From: Drouetiella sp036703255
GTDB taxonomy: Bacteria; Cyanobacteriota; Cyanobacteriia; Elainellales; Elainellaceae
Assembly (NCBI GenBank): GCA_036703255.1
Contig: DATNPL010000203.1
Coordinates: forward strand, 1 to 64,000
Direction of reading: 5' to 3'
Length of the DNA: 64,000 nucleotides
Position 1 is the stretch's first letter. Each line of letters begins with the position of its first letter. This document shows, in pieces, positions 34,862-43,851 of the stretch. The position numbers were made by a program, and so were the translations under genes. Under the pieces are notes generated by a model that was not told the origin of the DNA, ran no database searches, and saw only the letters and a list, made by a program, of their open reading frames with translations.

Positions 34862-35683
34862 ATGGGAGTCTCAGTTGAAGTAAATGGCAGCAACTTTGAA
34901 AGTGACGTGGTGCAAGCCTCCTTTCAGCGTCCGGTCATCGTAGACTTTTTCGCTCAATGGTGCGGCCCTTGCCAACTGCTAAAGCCGCTCTTGGAAAAGC
35001 TAGTGCAGGAATATGATTTTGTGCTGGCAAAAGTTGACATTGATCAAAATCCAGAGCTAGCCAGCACTTACGGTATTGAAGGCGTTCCAGATGTGCGGGT
35101 TGTCAGCCAAGGGCAAATGCAGCCAGGATTTATCGGTGCCCTACCCGAACCTAAGCTGAGACAGTTCTTAGCGCAGCTCAATCTCAAGTCAGGGCTGGAT
35201 CTGGAGCTAGAGACGGTACAAGCGGCGATTCGGGCAGGCAATCTCGAAGTCGCCAAGGCTGGCTTTACCGATCTCATGGAAAAGTATCCGCAAAATCGAC
35301 AGTTGGCGATCGCCGCCGCCAAGTTTCTCATCAGCCAAGATCGGCTAGACTCTGCCGAAAAGCTGCTGGTATTTATCGATGAAAGCGATCGAGAATATTC
35401 TGGCGCTGCCAGAGCGCTGCGAGAGCTGATGCAGCTTAAGTTAGAGAGCATTGATCCAATTTTGAACCATGAGCTAGACGCACCCTTCTTTCGAGCCGTA
35501 CAGCAAACGCTCTCTGAAAATTATGAAGCGGCGCTCTCAGGCTTTCTAGAGATTGTTAGTAAAAGCCGTAAGTATCGCAATGATGGTGCCCGAAAAGCGA
35601 TGGTCATGATATTTGACCTGATGGGAGATGAAAATCCTTTAACAAAGGTCTACCGTAAGCAGTTAACACAGGCACTTTACTAA
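34862..35683 (+). CDS. Thioredoxin-domain protein with TPR-like C-terminus (CnoX/YbbN type)
   Basis: From ATG 34862 this is 273 residues. TAGGAGGG lies about ten bases upstream, so an in-frame TTG at 34838 is not used. The thioredoxin fold (about 8-110) has the active site FFAQWCGPCQLLKP and the cis-proline region GVPDVRVV. The C-terminal half (about 120-270) is all helical with TPR-like units (IRAGNLEVAKAGFTDLMEKYPQNRQLAIAAAKFLI). Such proteins act as redox holdases that protect unfolded proteins. Both CGPC cysteines are kept here, so thiol exchange is possible. Confidence 0.9.
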   Translation: MGVSVEVNGSNFESDVVQASFQRPVIVDFFAQWCGPCQLLKPLLEKLVQEYDFVLAKVDIDQNPELASTYGIEGVPDVRVVSQGQMQPGFIGALPEPKLRQFLAQLNLKSGLDLELETVQAAIRAGNLEVAKAGFTDLMEKYPQNRQLAIAAAKFLISQDRLDSAEKLLVFIDESDREYSGAARALRELMQLKLESIDPILNHELDAPFFRAVQQTLSENYEAALSGFLEIVSKSRKYRNDGARKAMVMIFDLMGDENPLTKVYRKQLTQALY

Positions 35684-35902
35684 AGTTTTACAATTAAAAC
35701 TTTTAACGACTATCCAAAAACCTGAACTATAGTGAGAGAATCAAGGCGGCTTTTGCTTTATGCAGGTTGCGCTGATGTATTTTGCTACCTAAGAAAGAAT
35801 TTTTGGGAGCGAAGCAGTTAGCGGGTTACAAGGGGCATTCACCCCTCACCATCATTGCTAGAAAGTTAAGTTACAACGGGTGCAGTGAAGGTGAGGCTTG
35901 GG

Positions 35903-36088
35903 ATGAAAGAATTATTTTTTGCCAAAGATTATCAGCTTGGAGAGGCTATGCCAGCGTTGCTACCTCAGGTAGATCGTAGATCTATGGAGTTTTATCCAGA
36001 TTTGAAGCAAAACGCGGCAAACTTTAGCAACTCTTCAAGAGATTTCCCGCAGAAATGGCGCTCTGTTCCACAAATGTTGGAAAGATAA
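35903..36088 (+). CDS. Possible small protein, 61 residues
   Basis: From ATG 35903, with GAGG about eight bases upstream, a frame of 61 codons runs to TAA. The product begins MKELFFAKDYQLGEAMPALL and is mixed hydrophobic-polar without a signal peptide. I recognise no family. It lies in the 504-base gap before the Ser/Thr kinase gene. A small hairpin (AAGGGG/CCCCT) lies near 35839. It may be real or chance. Confidence 0.3.
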   Translation: MKELFFAKDYQLGEAMPALLPQVDRRSMEFYPDLKQNAANFSNSSRDFPQKWRSVPQMLER

Positions 36089-36187
36089 TTGAAGGTATGG
36101 GTTGTCCAATTCCAAACCTGCAATTTTAAGCCTAGGTAGGCATAAAAGTTGCAACACCCAGCGATCGATCAAGCGAGTGATGCCCTA

Positions 36188-37807
36188 ATGAGCTACTGCT
36201 TAAATCCAGGCTGCAAAAGCCCTGAAAACTTAACCCACACAGAAATTTGCCAGTCTTGTGGCTCAAAGTTGTTGCTGCGAGATCGTTACAGAGTTGTCCA
36301 GGCTTTGGGGCAGGGCGGTTTTGGAGCAACCTTTCTCGCAAAAGATGAGTCTCTACCGGGCATTCCCTACTGCGTCATCAAGCAGCTCCGGCCAGTCACT
36401 TCTTCAGCTCATGTGCTGCAAATGGCGCGGGATTTGTTTCAGCGAGAGGCAAAAACCTTAGGTAAGGTGGGAAACCATCCCCAAGTGCCGCGTCTGCTGG
36501 ATTATTTTGAAGTCAGCCAAGAATTTTATCTAGTACAGGAATATATTAGTGGCTCAACGCTGCAACAGGAGGTGAAACGGTCAGGCCCCTTCAGCGAGGC
36601 AGGCGTGAAGCAGTTTCTCAGCGAAGTGCTGCCAATGCTGCAATATATTCACGGGCAGCAGGTGATTCATCGAGACATTAAGCCTGCTAACTTAATTCGG
36701 CGATCGCAAGACAAAAAGTTGGTACTCATCGACTTTGGAGCCGTTAAAGATCAGGTCAACCCCAGCTCTCCTGGAGCCTCTGACCAGACGGCCCTGACGC
36801 AATATGCGATCGGCACTCCGGGCTACGCCCCACCAGAGCAAATGGCAATGCGCCCTGTCTACGCCAGCGATATTTACGCCTTGGGCGTCACCTGCCTCTA
36901 TTTGCTGACGGCAAAATCTCCCAAAGACATGGACTATGATCCGGCAACGGGCGAAATCCTCTGGCGGCAGCAGGTGCATATCAGCGATCACTTCGCAGAA
37001 GTTCTAAAAAAAATGCTGGAAGTGTCGGTGCGTCATCGCTATCAAAGTTCAAATGAAGTTTTACGGGCGCTTGATCTAGAGCCATACCTCGATAGCTTGG
37101 CCAAGAGCATGGTGAATCAGCCTAATCGCGGCAACGTCCGCAGCGGCGGCGGGTCAGAAGAACTGCTTCCCTCTATGCCCTCATCACCGACGGCTCGCAT
37201 GGCCGCAGCGATTCGCGCCCGCGCCAATAAATCGGAAATTACGCGATCGGATGTCACCAGCCTCCAGACTGGCTCAGTCAAACGGCGAACGGTACAGCCT
37301 GCGGCAACGGCGACCCGTAACGCAACCGGGCTAACCTCTAGTGGCGGATCGGTGGCAAAAACAGGATCGCTGATTGCTAAACCGACGGCAGATGATCTCT
37401 TGTCTACCTACGCCAAAGGCAAGCGAGACTTTACCTGCCATGATCTCAGCCTGCTCCATTTGCCCCGAACCGATTTATCCGGCGCTAACTTTCACCAGGC
37501 AAAGCTCCACAAGGTCAACTTTCAGAATGCCACCTTGACCAATGCCGATTTTGGTCGGGCTAGCCTCAGTCAGGCCAACCTGCGTAACGCCAATCTGGCT
37601 AGAGCCTATCTCAACCATGCCGACCTAGCTGGAGCCGATCTACGGGGTGCTGACCTGAGCTATGCCTACCTCAGCAACGCCAACCTGCGGGGAGCCAATC
37701 TTTGTGGAGCCGACTTAACCGGGGCAAAAATCGCGGATGAGCAGCTGGCAATGGCGCGTACCAATTGGGCGACCATCCATCCCAGCGGCAAGCGGGGCCT
37801 TTGGTAA
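36188..37807 (+). CDS. Ser/Thr protein kinase with N-terminal zinc ribbon and C-terminal pentapeptide repeats
   Basis: From ATG 36188 this is 539 residues. The start MSYCLNPGC is the usual beginning of this cyanobacterial kinase class, so an in-frame TTG at 36149 is rejected. CLNPGC and CQSCG form a zinc-ribbon-like site (about 4-30). The kinase domain (about 36-300) shows GQGGFGATFLA, the VIKQL lysine, HRDIKPANLIRR and IDFGAVK, with all catalytic residues kept. After a Ser/Thr/Ala-rich linker come about 20 pentapeptide repeats of type A(D/N)LxG (about 425-525), forming a right-handed beta-helix that may bind partners. It is convergent with cobN, 12 bases apart. Confidence 0.93.
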   Translation: MSYCLNPGCKSPENLTHTEICQSCGSKLLLRDRYRVVQALGQGGFGATFLAKDESLPGIPYCVIKQLRPVTSSAHVLQMARDLFQREAKTLGKVGNHPQVPRLLDYFEVSQEFYLVQEYISGSTLQQEVKRSGPFSEAGVKQFLSEVLPMLQYIHGQQVIHRDIKPANLIRRSQDKKLVLIDFGAVKDQVNPSSPGASDQTALTQYAIGTPGYAPPEQMAMRPVYASDIYALGVTCLYLLTAKSPKDMDYDPATGEILWRQQVHISDHFAEVLKKMLEVSVRHRYQSSNEVLRALDLEPYLDSLAKSMVNQPNRGNVRSGGGSEELLPSMPSSPTARMAAAIRARANKSEITRSDVTSLQTGSVKRRTVQPAATATRNATGLTSSGGSVAKTGSLIAKPTADDLLSTYAKGKRDFTCHDLSLLHLPRTDLSGANFHQAKLHKVNFQNATLTNADFGRASLSQANLRNANLARAYLNHADLAGADLRGADLSYAYLSNANLRGANLCGADLTGAKIADEQLAMARTNWATIHPSGKRGLW

Positions 37808-37819
37808 AGGGGGTTCTGT

Positions 37820-40800
37820 TCACGCCATACTGCCAGGATGCTGTGCCTCTATTACGCCTTCAGCTTCATTGACGAGCGATCGCAATCGCTCCAGCATCTC
37901 AGAGGCTGCCTGTGCCCATAGGCCGCGCTGATTGGCCTCTAGCAGGCGCTCGGCCATGTCGCGCAACGCCCAAGGATTGCTCTGGCGAATGAAGTTTTGC
38001 ACCGCTGGCTCAAACAGATATGCCTCCGCAACGCCTTTGTACATGAAATCTTCGACGCACTGGGTCGTCGCATCGTAGGCAAACAAATAGTCGATCGTGG
38101 CTGAGAGTTCAAATGCGCCTTTGTAGCCATGCCGCATTGCCCCTGCGATCCATTTAGGATTCACGACTCTAGAGCGATAGACCCGAGCAATTTCTTCGCT
38201 CAGCTTGCGGACTTTGGGCTGTGCCACACAAGAATTATCGCCAAAGTAGATTTCTGGGGCAGCACCCGCCACAGATTTTACCGCTGCCGTTAAACCCCCT
38301 TGAAATTGATAGTAATCATCAGAATCAAGCAGGTCATGCTCGCGGTTGTCCTGATTTTGCAAAACGATTTGCATTGTGCCTAGCCGTTGGGTAAAAGCCT
38401 CTGGAGCCGATTTGCCTTCGGCATTGCCCGTGTAGGCGTAGGCGCTCCAGTTGATATAGGCGCGGGCTAAATCGGCATCACTCTCCCAATTCTGCGATTC
38501 AATCAACCCCTGCAATCCGGCTCCATAGGCGCTGGGTTTAGAGCCAAAAATGCGGTAACGCGATCGCCCCTCTGCCTGTTCTTGAGTGAGTCCTTCGGCT
38601 TGCCAACGTTGGGTTTCCTGCTGTACCTGAGCTGCCAATGGGTTTTGATCCGCAGGTTCCTCCAGATTGGCAACGGCATTCACGGCACTGTCAAATAAAT
38701 CGATCAGATTGGGAAACGCGTCTCGGAAAAAGCCAGAAATCCGTAAAGTCACATCGACCCGAGGCCGACCCAGCAGCGACAGCGGCAAAATCTCGAAATC
38801 TACGACCCGTCGAGATACACCATCCCAAACAGGCTGCACGCCCAATAGCGCCAGTGCCTGCGCCAAATCATCGCCGCCCGTTCGCATGGTAGAGGTGCCC
38901 CAAATAGAGAGTCCCAGCGTTTTGGGATATTCGCCCTGCTCTTGGGTATAGCGCTCAACCAAAACCTCAGCCGCTTTGCGCCCAATATCCCAGGCGGTTT
39001 CTGTCGGAATGGCGCGGATATCGACCGAGTAGAAATTGCGTCCGGTGGGCAACACCTCCGGCCTGCCTCGCGTCGGTGCGCCAGAGGCACCGCTAGGAAT
39101 GTACTCCCCCTCTAAACCGCGCAAGAGGTTGATTAGCTCTCGATCGGTCTGATGCAGAGCAGGCAAAAGGCGATCGCGCACCCAATTCAACTCTTGCTGT
39201 GTTTTTTCCCCGATCGCAGGTATCTGAAGGGTTGGAAGGCATTGCGGAGTGGGGAGGTTTGAGCGCAGAGTGCCTACAGATTCATCCCGAAGAAGCATCT
39301 CAACCCGTTCTGCGGCGTGCGCTTCGATAACTTCAACGACATCTCCCACAATGCGGCAGGTTTGCAGATAAGGATGCTCAGCCTGAAAAGCTTCCCCCAG
39401 CCGATCGCCTAAGTTGGCAGTGAGCGGATCGAAGTCTAGCAGCCAGTCCTGAGCAATAGCACGAGTTAGTCCGATGCGGCTGGCGTTGGGGTTACGGGCG
39501 ATCGCCACCACCAAGTCTCGCAACTGCCGCTCGGTGGGGCATTGACCCAAGATATGTAAACCATCTCGAATCTGGGATTCCTTTAGCTCACACAAATAGC
39601 CGTCAGCAGCGGATAGCGCAGCGGCAATCGCCTCGTCCGATAGCTCCGTTTCCAGACCCAATTCTTTCTGGAGGTTTTCCTGGCGGATGAGTTGGGTGAG
39701 GTGATCGCGGATTAAGCCCACCCGACCCGGATCGAGGGTTTGCGCCTCGTAGTATTCGTCAATCAAGCCCTCTAGCTGGTGCAGACTGCCATAGAGTTCG
39801 GCGCGGGTCATGGGGGGCGTGAGGTGGTCAAGAATGACGGCTTGCGATCGCCGTTTCGCCTGAGAGCCTTCTCCCGGATCGTTGACGATAAACGGGTAAA
39901 AGTGAGGCATTGCGCCAAATACGGCTTCCGGATAGCAGTTTTCTGACAGCGCCACGCTCTTACCAGGCAGCCATTCTAAATTTCCATGCTTGCCAACATG
40001 GACGATCGCATGGGCGGCAAACTGCGTATTCACCCAATGGTAAAAAGCGAGATAGAAATGGGGCGGCTCTAAATCGGGCGCGTGGTAGTTGAGAGTTGGA
40101 TCGCGATCGTATCCGCGTGCGGGCTGAATGCCGACAAAAATATTGCCAAACTGTATTCCTGCGATCGGAAAACCATCGCCTTCTTCAGGCTGACCCGCTT
40201 CAGGCTGGCCCCAACGGGTTTGGATGCCGTTCTGCACAGCAAGCGGCAAAGTTTGGAAATGCGTCTGATACTGATCGAGAGATAGCGATTGCCTGACCGA
40301 TCGCCATCCTACGGCCTCTGAATCGTTCGTGACTCCCGCAATCAACTGCTGCATTAAAGCATCGCCTGTTTCAGGAATTATCCCAACGGTGTATCCGGCT
40401 TGCTGAAGGGCTTTGAGGATTTCAATGCAGCTTGCAGGCGTATCTAACCCGACGCCATTGGCTAAGCGTCCATCTCGATTGGGATAGTTTGCCAAAACCA
40501 GGGCAACTTTGCGTTCGGCGATCGGGGTGTGGCGCAGTTTGACCCACTTTGCCGCCAGATCGGCCACGAAGTTAATGCGCGATTGCTCTGGCTCATAGAC
40601 CACCACATCCGTTTGCAGCTCAGCATTCTGAGTTTGTACCGCCTTAAAGGAAACAGCCCGCGTGATAATCCTGCCATCTACTTCGGGCAGCGCCACATTC
40701 ATGGCCATGTCGCGCGGCGTCAAGCCCTGCGAACCCGACTCCCAAGCCGCTTTTGTGCCACCACTTAAGATCACTTGAAACACGGGCAAATTCAGGGTTT

Positions 40801-41674
40801 CCCACAAATCCACTTGGGGTGTGTCGGTCTTGAGGCTAGCCAGGGCAAAGCTGGTGGTATTCAGCAGCAGATTAACGCCTCGGCACTCCGCGCTTTGGCA
40901 CGCAACAAACTGACATTCTGACCTCTGACACTTCGTACCCTGGCAATAGCGAACCAGCTCAGCCTGCACATCTGGCTCTTTGAGCGACGACACAAAGATC
41001 GGCACAGGAGTGAGATCGCGCGCTACCAAAGCTCGGCAGAGGGCATCGATCGCCATCGTATTTCCCGCCAGGTAATGCGCTCGATAGAAGAGAATGCCCA
41101 CGCCCGATGCGATCGGTTGGGTAAAAGTGCCATAGATGCCCACACGCGGTACAGGTTGAGGCGGCTGATAGGCGATCGGATGCGCCAAAAATTCCGTTGC
41201 GACGAACTTCAGCAGATTTTGGTAATTTTCTATGCCCGCTTCGATAAAGTACTGCCACACCTGATTCACCTGCCCCAAAGCCACCGTAGAGTGGCTGACC
41301 AGCGTCGGATCAGGGCGTTCATCTCCGGGTAGCACGATGAGCGTTGCTCCCGATCGCGCCACCGTTTCCTCAACCACCTCTAGCCCATAGCTCCAGTAAG
41401 CCTGTCCGCCGATCAGCCGCACGATGATCACTTGAGCGCTGGCCAACACCTCGTCGGCATAGGTGTCGATTGTCAACTGCTGCTGAAGTTGCAGCAAATT
41501 CACGACTCGCAGCGCCGGAAAGTCGGCGGGCAAATGGGCTGTGGCTGCCGCCAAGGTTTGAATATCCGTGTCGGCTGCCGTGATCACGACGATTGGCGCA
41601 GGCTGCTGCTCGACAAAAATCACGCCCTCTGCGGACGGGTTCCAGCCTCCTGGTATAGTGGCAAGGCGATGCAT
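37820..41674 (-). CDS. cobN: Cobaltochelatase subunit CobN, with an inserted C-x4-C repeat
   Basis: From ATG 41674 this is 1284 residues. The frame is open for 62 more codons upstream, but those overlap the divergent cobB and are not family-like. Motifs include GVGILFYRAHYLAG, HVGKHGNLEWLPGKSVALSENCYPE, GRNFYSVDIRAIPTETAW and LSIWGTSTMRTGGDDLAQALALLGV. CobN is the large subunit that inserts cobalt into hydrogenobyrinate diamide with CobS/CobT or Chl-type AAA+ partners. Residues 244-264 form five cysteines at exact five-residue spacing (CQGTK CQRSE CQFVA CQSAE C) in a loop that is normally short. The start lies 21 bases from the divergent cobB. Confidence 0.92.
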   Translation of the reverse strand: MHRLATIPGGWNPSAEGVIFVEQQPAPIVVITAADTDIQTLAAATAHLPADFPALRVVNLLQLQQQLTIDTYADEVLASAQVIIVRLIGGQAYWSYGLEVVEETVARSGATLIVLPGDERPDPTLVSHSTVALGQVNQVWQYFIEAGIENYQNLLKFVATEFLAHPIAYQPPQPVPRVGIYGTFTQPIASGVGILFYRAHYLAGNTMAIDALCRALVARDLTPVPIFVSSLKEPDVQAELVRYCQGTKCQRSECQFVACQSAECRGVNLLLNTTSFALASLKTDTPQVDLWETLNLPVFQVILSGGTKAAWESGSQGLTPRDMAMNVALPEVDGRIITRAVSFKAVQTQNAELQTDVVVYEPEQSRINFVADLAAKWVKLRHTPIAERKVALVLANYPNRDGRLANGVGLDTPASCIEILKALQQAGYTVGIIPETGDALMQQLIAGVTNDSEAVGWRSVRQSLSLDQYQTHFQTLPLAVQNGIQTRWGQPEAGQPEEGDGFPIAGIQFGNIFVGIQPARGYDRDPTLNYHAPDLEPPHFYLAFYHWVNTQFAAHAIVHVGKHGNLEWLPGKSVALSENCYPEAVFGAMPHFYPFIVNDPGEGSQAKRRSQAVILDHLTPPMTRAELYGSLHQLEGLIDEYYEAQTLDPGRVGLIRDHLTQLIRQENLQKELGLETELSDEAIAAALSAADGYLCELKESQIRDGLHILGQCPTERQLRDLVVAIARNPNASRIGLTRAIAQDWLLDFDPLTANLGDRLGEAFQAEHPYLQTCRIVGDVVEVIEAHAAERVEMLLRDESVGTLRSNLPTPQCLPTLQIPAIGEKTQQELNWVRDRLLPALHQTDRELINLLRGLEGEYIPSGASGAPTRGRPEVLPTGRNFYSVDIRAIPTETAWDIGRKAAEVLVERYTQEQGEYPKTLGLSIWGTSTMRTGGDDLAQALALLGVQPVWDGVSRRVVDFEILPLSLLGRPRVDVTLRISGFFRDAFPNLIDLFDSAVNAVANLEEPADQNPLAAQVQQETQRWQAEGLTQEQAEGRSRYRIFGSKPSAYGAGLQGLIESQNWESDADLARAYINWSAYAYTGNAEGKSAPEAFTQRLGTMQIVLQNQDNREHDLLDSDDYYQFQGGLTAAVKSVAGAAPEIYFGDNSCVAQPKVRKLSEEIARVYRSRVVNPKWIAGAMRHGYKGAFELSATIDYLFAYDATTQCVEDFMYKGVAEAYLFEPAVQNFIRQSNPWALRDMAERLLEANQRGLWAQAASEMLERLRSLVNEAEGVIEAQHPGSMA
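40883..40945 (-). repeat. 15-bp periodic repeat coding for C-x4 units in cobN
   Basis: Five Cys codons (TGC/TGT), four of them followed by CAG or CAA, recur every 15 bases on the minus strand within cobN, giving C-x4-C-x4-C-x4-C-x4-C. The other codons of each unit differ, so this is either an old tandem expansion or a selected pattern. Confidence 0.8.
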
Positions 41675-41695
41675 GGCGGATAGAGGTAACGGGCA

Positions 41696-43162
41696 ATGGC
41701 TCTCATTATTGCAGGTGAACGCAGCGGCGTGGGCAAAACTACCGTGACTCTGTCGCTGCTGGCGGCATTGCGATCGCGTTTGCCTCAGGCTACGGTGCAG
41801 TCCTTTAAGGTAGGGCCAGACTACATCGACCCGATGTTTCACACCTACGTCACCGGGCACGCCTGTCGTAATCTTGATCCCGTCCTGACCTCAGAAACCT
41901 ACGTACAGCAGTGCTTTAATCGCCATACCGCCGAGTATGCCCTGATTGAAGGCGTGATGGGACTATTTGACGGAGCTTGCGGCAAAGACGACACGGCCAG
42001 CACCGCCCACATTGCCCGACTGCTGAATGTGCCGATCGTCCTGATCTTGAATTGCAGCAGCACCTCTCGCTCTATTGCCGCGATCGCTCACGGTTATCGC
42101 AGCTTCGATCCGCGCCTTCAGATTGCTGGCGTGATTCTCAATCGGGTGGGTAGCGATCGCCATCTGGAGCTGCTGACTGAGGCATTAGAGCCGCTCAATC
42201 TGCCAATTTTGGGCGTATTGCGTCGTCAGGAAGACATTGCCATTCCCGATCGCCATCTGGGGTTAGTGCCCACGGCAGAGCTAAAGGATTTAGATCAGGC
42301 GATCGAGAAGCTGGCGCACTTGGGCGAAACCTGCTTTGACTGGGAGAAGCTGCTGCCGCTGTTGTCCCATGCCAACAGCGGTAGAGCGGATCAAGCAGAT
42401 GGGAGAATTGAAAGAAGGGGTGAGAAGGTGCGGCTGGCGATCGCTCAGGATCGCGCCTTTAGCTTCTACTATGCGGATAATCTAGATTTGCTGCGGCAGT
42501 TGGGGGCGGAGTTGGTACCCTGGAGTCCGATGGAGGATGTGCTGCCAGAGGGAGTGCAGGGATTGTACTTGGGAGGTGGCTTTCCGGAGGTGTTTGCCGG
42601 AGCGCTGGCGGAGAATGTGGCGGCAAGGCGATCGGTGCGGTTGGCGATCGAGTCTGGGATGCCGACCTATGCGGAGTGTGGGGGCCTGATGTATCTCTGT
42701 GATCAGATTGTGGACTTTGAGGGAAATACCTACCCGATGGTGGGCATCTTTCCGACGACAGCAGCAATGGGCAAGCGGCTCACCCTGGGCTACCGTCAGG
42801 CAACGGCGCTGCAAGATAGCCCACTGGTGCAGAAGGGCGATCGCTTTTGGGGGCATGAGTTTCACCGATCGGCTTTGAGGCAGACCGAGGATGGGCAATC
42901 GGTGGAACCGAGCGAGCGCCCTCTACTTTCTCTTCAAGGCTATGACTCCAAGCTGCAATTTCCAGACGAGGGCTGGCAGCGCCATCAGGTTCATGCCTCC
43001 TATGTGCATCTCCATTTCGGCGCGCAGCCACGGCTGGCAGCGCAGTTTTTGCAGCATTGCGAAACTTGGAGTTTTACCCAATGCACCCACAGCCTTTACT
43101 GGGGCGCAACTTCTGCTGGAGCCACTGGAGCCACCGCAGTGGATCGGATCGCGCCGTTATAG
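41696..43162 (+). CDS. cobB: Cobyrinate a,c-diamide synthase (CobB/CbiA)
   Basis: This 488-residue enzyme amidates the a and c side chains in corrin synthesis with glutamine and ATP. The P-loop is IIAGERSGVGKTTVTLSLL (about 4-22), with VGPDYIDPMFH and VMGLFDG following. The glutaminase-like domain has the nucleophile in TYAECGGLMYL (about 325) and GHEFHRSAL. The last 25 residues (Ala/Gly/Thr-rich, GATSAGATGATAV) run past the usual end and overlap the convergent secreted-protein gene by 67 bases. It is divergent from cobN, so both cobalamin genes share a 21-base intergenic gap. Confidence 0.93.
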   Translation: MALIIAGERSGVGKTTVTLSLLAALRSRLPQATVQSFKVGPDYIDPMFHTYVTGHACRNLDPVLTSETYVQQCFNRHTAEYALIEGVMGLFDGACGKDDTASTAHIARLLNVPIVLILNCSSTSRSIAAIAHGYRSFDPRLQIAGVILNRVGSDRHLELLTEALEPLNLPILGVLRRQEDIAIPDRHLGLVPTAELKDLDQAIEKLAHLGETCFDWEKLLPLLSHANSGRADQADGRIERRGEKVRLAIAQDRAFSFYYADNLDLLRQLGAELVPWSPMEDVLPEGVQGLYLGGGFPEVFAGALAENVAARRSVRLAIESGMPTYAECGGLMYLCDQIVDFEGNTYPMVGIFPTTAAMGKRLTLGYRQATALQDSPLVQKGDRFWGHEFHRSALRQTEDGQSVEPSERPLLSLQGYDSKLQFPDEGWQRHQVHASYVHLHFGAQPRLAAQFLQHCETWSFTQCTHSLYWGATSAGATGATAVDRIAPL

Positions 43163-43563
43163 TCCATACGGGTTGACCAATCTAGGGCGCTGACGGTGAC
43201 GACCGACTGGACGCTAGGAGCGGTCGATCCAGGCTTTCCACCCAAAAAGGTGAAGGTATAGGTGCCATCGCCATTGTCTACAAAGGGAGCCTCAGCCGCA
43301 GGGCCATGCATCGCCGCTTCAGCACGATAGACATTCAAACCGCCGTTGGCTTTTTCTGCCGTTTGTCGTGCCAAATTCTTGGCGCGGTTGAGGTTGCCCG
43401 CCTGAGCCGCAGAGTCCTGAATTTGTAGGTTGAGAGGATTGGTGGGCGTAATCGAAAAAGGGGTTTCGGGCGATGTCGTCTGAGCCTCAGCGATCGAGGA
43501 GAAGGTCAGCGCCGCAGACGAAGCTGCCAATGCCACAAAAGAAATTAGGAATCGATTCATCAT
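43096..43563 (-). CDS. Secreted cyanobacterial hypothetical protein
   Basis: This 155-residue protein has a signal peptide (about 1-27, ending AEA). A helical stretch (SAAQAGNLNRAKNLARQTAEKANGG) and a beta-rich region (GDGTYTFTFLGGKPGSTAPSVQSVVTVS) follow. The tail is Ala/Pro/Val-rich. I recognise it only as a small cyanobacterial exported protein. Its 3' end overlaps the end of cobB by 67 bases on the opposite strand. A second ATG one codon later (43560) is equally possible. Confidence 0.72.
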   Translation of the reverse strand: MMNRFLISFVALAASSAALTFSSIAEAQTTSPETPFSITPTNPLNLQIQDSAAQAGNLNRAKNLARQTAEKANGGLNVYRAEAAMHGPAAEAPFVDNGDGTYTFTFLGGKPGSTAPSVQSVVTVSALDWSTRMDYNGAIRSTAVAPVAPAEVAPQ

Positions 43564-43689
43564 TGTCTATCCAATTTTTACCGAAAGTGATCCAATGTCG
43601 AGTTTTGCACATGGCCGTCGCCATGAGGCTTGGCAATCACCATAGCTCATATCCATTTTGCAGTTTAAAGTCACCTCATCCGGCACTCT

Positions 43690-43718
43690 TTGCCAGATCG
43701 TCAAAAATATAGTACTAT
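43690..43718 (+). promoter_or_regulatory. Promoter of the candidate small RNA
   Basis: TTGCCA (43690-43695), a spacer of exactly 17 bases and TACTAT (43713-43718), with transcription expected near 43725. No gene on the plus strand follows, but a terminator lies about 60 bases downstream. Confidence 0.5.
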
Positions 43719-43724
43719 TGAACT

Positions 43725-43786
43725 ATCACAATTCACCCACGACACACAGTTATGCTCCGCCCTCATCAGTTCGATGGGGGTTTTTT
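43725..43786 (+). ncRNA. Candidate small RNA of about 62 nt
   Basis: A promoter (43690-43718) and an intrinsic terminator (CCCTCAT-N7-ATGGGGG, then TTTTTT, 43760-43786) define a short transcript in the space between the secreted protein and cfa genes. Its 5' half is unstructured and rich in C and A (CACCCACGACACACAG). The ultraconserved Yfr1 motif ACUCCUCACAC is absent, so this is not a clear Yfr1. No reading frame of useful length is present. Confidence 0.45.
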
Positions 43787-43851
43787 ATGGCGTTCAGGGA
43801 ATTTGCTCAGGGTGATAGCCATTGCCTAGCTGGCTCTGCCATTCCCACTGG

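Noticed and set aside
37820..41674. Magnesium chelatase ChlH as an alternative for the large chelatase
   Set aside because: The divergent cobyrinate diamide synthase and CobN-type motifs favour the cobalt enzyme.
41675..41860. 62-codon upstream extension of cobN
   Set aside because: It overlaps the divergent cobB coding region and its translation has no family-like sequence.
43725..43786. Identity of the small RNA as Yfr1
   Set aside because: The size and terminator fit, but the ultraconserved ACUCCUCACAC motif is absent and the genomic neighbours (guaB, trxA) are not here.
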